A DNA stretch of 64,000 bases, from the NCBI GenBank assembly GCA_018646675.1, contig JABGUH010000028.1, positions 1-64,000 on the forward strand, read 5' to 3'. This DNA is from Bdellovibrionales bacterium. GTDB lineage: Bacteria; Bdellovibrionota; Bacteriovoracia; Bacteriovoracales; Bacteriovoracaceae. This document shows positions 62,427-64,000 of this stretch, piece by piece (positions within the stretch are counted from its first letter, which is position 1; every line of letters starts with the position of its first letter). The position numbers and the translations under genes are program-made. The notes under the pieces were generated by a model that saw only the letters and a program-made list of their open reading frames with translations, made no database searches and was not told where the DNA came from.

Positions 62427-63943
62427 AAAAAACACTAGTTATTATCTGTTTTCTCCTATCGAGTCTCTCTGTTTTTGCGACCACTGGTTCGTCGGTATGT
62501 CCCAACACGCTTGAGTCCATACCTATCCTACAGGGAGGACGGGTCAAGCCACTACATGTTCATGCTAAAGAGACGATTAAATATCTTACTGGCAAGAGTA
62601 AGTTTGAAAAACGCTCTCCGACTCAGACCTACTGTCTGTTAAGTTTCGGAACCTTGGATATTAAGGACAAGATCGATTTAAAAGTACGAATTGAGCATGT
62701 GGAAGTTAGAAAATTACTTGGGGTGGACTCAAATAATCCACTTCTATCTTATTCTGCCCTAACAGCTAAAGAGGGACTGATTAAAAGTGCTGCTATGAGG
62801 CTTAAAGAAGAGAACTCATATCGAAAGGCACTAAATGTTATCTTTGGCAAGATCCAAACGTACAAGGAGATTCAAAGAGGTGGTAACTGGTTTATTGCTA
62901 CGGCCGTGGATAAGGCGGTAAAGTGGAAACCGGTCTCGGAATTTTTCACTCAACTGAAAAGTAGGGAAGATGTTATTGCTTTTCATCTTACGTTGAATAA
63001 TTCAAAGAATATCTTTATTGCTGATACCGGAGACCATTACCTGCTGGAGCTAACCTATAGCAAATTACACCTTGCCCATTGGGCACTGCTGGCAGTTCTA
63101 CTTAGTCTGTTTGCCGCAGTGGTCTTTAAGAAAAACCATCTGACTATCTCTTTTGCTATCTTAGCGCTTGTAGCTCAGACCGCGATATTAGTATTTAGAA
63201 CAATGATCTCAGAGCGAGCACCGATAACTAATATGTACGAGACCGTACTCTTCTCTGGTTATGGAGCACTTGTCTTTGCTCTTATTTTTGGCCATTTAAG
63301 AAAAGAGAAACTTTTTTTGATTGTTGGGCTTGGTTATAATGTTTGTACTCTGTTTATGATCTCCTTCGCTAATGACATGTTACCAAGCGCAATTGGTCCA
63401 TTGGTCCCAGTGCTAAGGGATAATTTTTGGCTTAGTACTCATGTAACTACAATTATTCTCTCCTATGGAGCCTTGGCACTAAGTTGGATTCTGGCCAATG
63501 TCATTTTGATTAAAATGCGTTTTTTCTCCATTGGCTCTAAAGATCAGAAATACTATGCTGATCTAATCTACGCCTGCCTTAAGTACGGAGTAGTTCTATT
63601 GGCCGCCGGGATCATTCTAGGTGGTGTCTGGGCAGACTACTCATGGGGAAGGTTTTGGGGGTGGGACCCTAAAGAGACTTGGAGCTTGATTGTTCTTTGT
63701 ATCTATATGGCAATCTTACATGGAAAATATACCAACTGGATTCCACCTAAGCGCTTTATCTCACTCACCGCCGGCGCCTTTATGAGCGTGATGATGGCTT
63801 GGTTTGGAGTTAACTATATTTTAGCATCAGGCCTTCACAGCTACGGTTTTAGCCAAGGTGGTGCAATCTTTTTGTTCTCATTTTTTGCTGTTCAGATTCT
63901 GCTAATTGCAGTTACTGCCGTAGGAGCGAAATCAGCATCCTGA
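62423..63943 (+). CDS. ccsA: CcsA/ResC-like heme lyase of System II
   Basis: 506 aa, longer than minimal CcsA because of a signal peptide (about 1-19) and a periplasmic N-terminal domain of about 190 aa. The C-terminal 300 aa has about eight TM helices with the WWD heme-binding motif WGRFWGWDPKETWSL (about residues 411-425) and the conserved His positions in LSTHVTTI and ILHGKY. CcsA exports heme and, with ResB, ligates it to CXXCH cysteines. It overlaps resB by four bases. No gene fits after it before the window ends. Confidence 0.9.
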   Translation: MKKTLVIICFLLSSLSVFATTGSSVCPNTLESIPILQGGRVKPLHVHAKETIKYLTGKSKFEKRSPTQTYCLLSFGTLDIKDKIDLKVRIEHVEVRKLLGVDSNNPLLSYSALTAKEGLIKSAAMRLKEENSYRKALNVIFGKIQTYKEIQRGGNWFIATAVDKAVKWKPVSEFFTQLKSREDVIAFHLTLNNSKNIFIADTGDHYLLELTYSKLHLAHWALLAVLLSLFAAVVFKKNHLTISFAILALVAQTAILVFRTMISERAPITNMYETVLFSGYGALVFALIFGHLRKEKLFLIVGLGYNVCTLFMISFANDMLPSAIGPLVPVLRDNFWLSTHVTTIILSYGALALSWILANVILIKMRFFSIGSKDQKYYADLIYACLKYGVVLLAAGIILGGVWADYSWGRFWGWDPKETWSLIVLCIYMAILHGKYTNWIPPKRFISLTAGAFMSVMMAWFGVNYILASGLHSYGFSQGGAIFLFSFFAVQILLIAVTAVGAKSAS

Positions 63944-64000
63944 TTGGTCAACTGGATATCTACCTCGTTTAAGTAGTGGAAGTAGCGACAGATTTTGTAC

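Overview
The window looks like a chromosomal segment from an AT-rich Gram-negative bacterium with an extensive secreted proteome. Signs of an outer membrane are lipoproteins, a porin-like beta-barrel, periplasmic murein hydrolases and System II cytochrome c maturation. The mix of V8-like serine proteases, murein endopeptidases, heme chemoreceptor and multiheme cytochromes suggests a deltaproteobacterial or Bdellovibrionota-like lineage. That placement is inference; no rRNA, tRNA or marker gene fixes it. I saw no insertion sequence, prophage or CRISPR array.

Layout. 0-10.5 kb: a repeat-rich non-coding start, then exported proteins of unknown function, two V8-like proteases, an M15-type peptidase, a long-form GAPDH and a large lipoprotein. 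10.5-12.8 kb: a compact nitric-oxide module of NnrS, a 46-aa cysteine-tailed protein, an NsrR-like Rrf2 regulator and cytochrome c', with an NsrR-type operator in the divergent promoter. 13-16.6 kb: a secreted metallopeptidase, a two-Kazal-domain protein, a tiny lysine-rich protein and a YehS/DUF1456 protein. 16.8-20.8 kb: a 1328-aa membrane NRPS-like enzyme with the architecture of epsilon-poly-lysine synthetase. 20.9-26.5 kb: exported proteins and a third V8-like protease with a P-domain. 26.7-33.3 kb: a signalling operon of hybrid histidine kinase, Tat-exported solute-binding protein, histidine kinase and single-domain response regulator. 33.8-51.4 kb: an Fe-S protein, a secreted PLD-type enzyme, a FeoB-like transporter, a heme-binding chemoreceptor, an MFS exporter, MepA, a short HemA and several exported unknowns. 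51.6-63.9 kb: a two-component pair followed by a cytochrome island.

The cytochrome island (53.2-63.9 kb) is the most coherent system. On the minus strand run a TlpA/ResA-like thioredoxin, a beta-propeller/multiheme fusion, a 54-aa membrane peptide and a six-heme NapC-like quinol dehydrogenase. Diverging on the plus strand run a MtrA-like multiheme protein, a beta-barrel, a seven-heme cytochrome and a diheme lipoprotein joined by stop/start overlaps, then ResB and CcsA. I count 34 CXXCH sites plus two CX3CH and one CX4CH. This reads as a path from quinol through the periplasm and outer membrane, packed with its own heme-attachment machinery. A candidate FNR/CRP-type palindrome lies in the divergent promoter. 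The NO-response cluster, heme chemoreceptor, HemA and FeoB-like transporter fit a lifestyle with changing redox conditions.

Start codons were re-chosen where a Shine-Dalgarno sequence or stop/start overlap favoured a site other than the longest open frame; these cases are stated. All motif, domain and heme assignments were read by eye and no database search was run.
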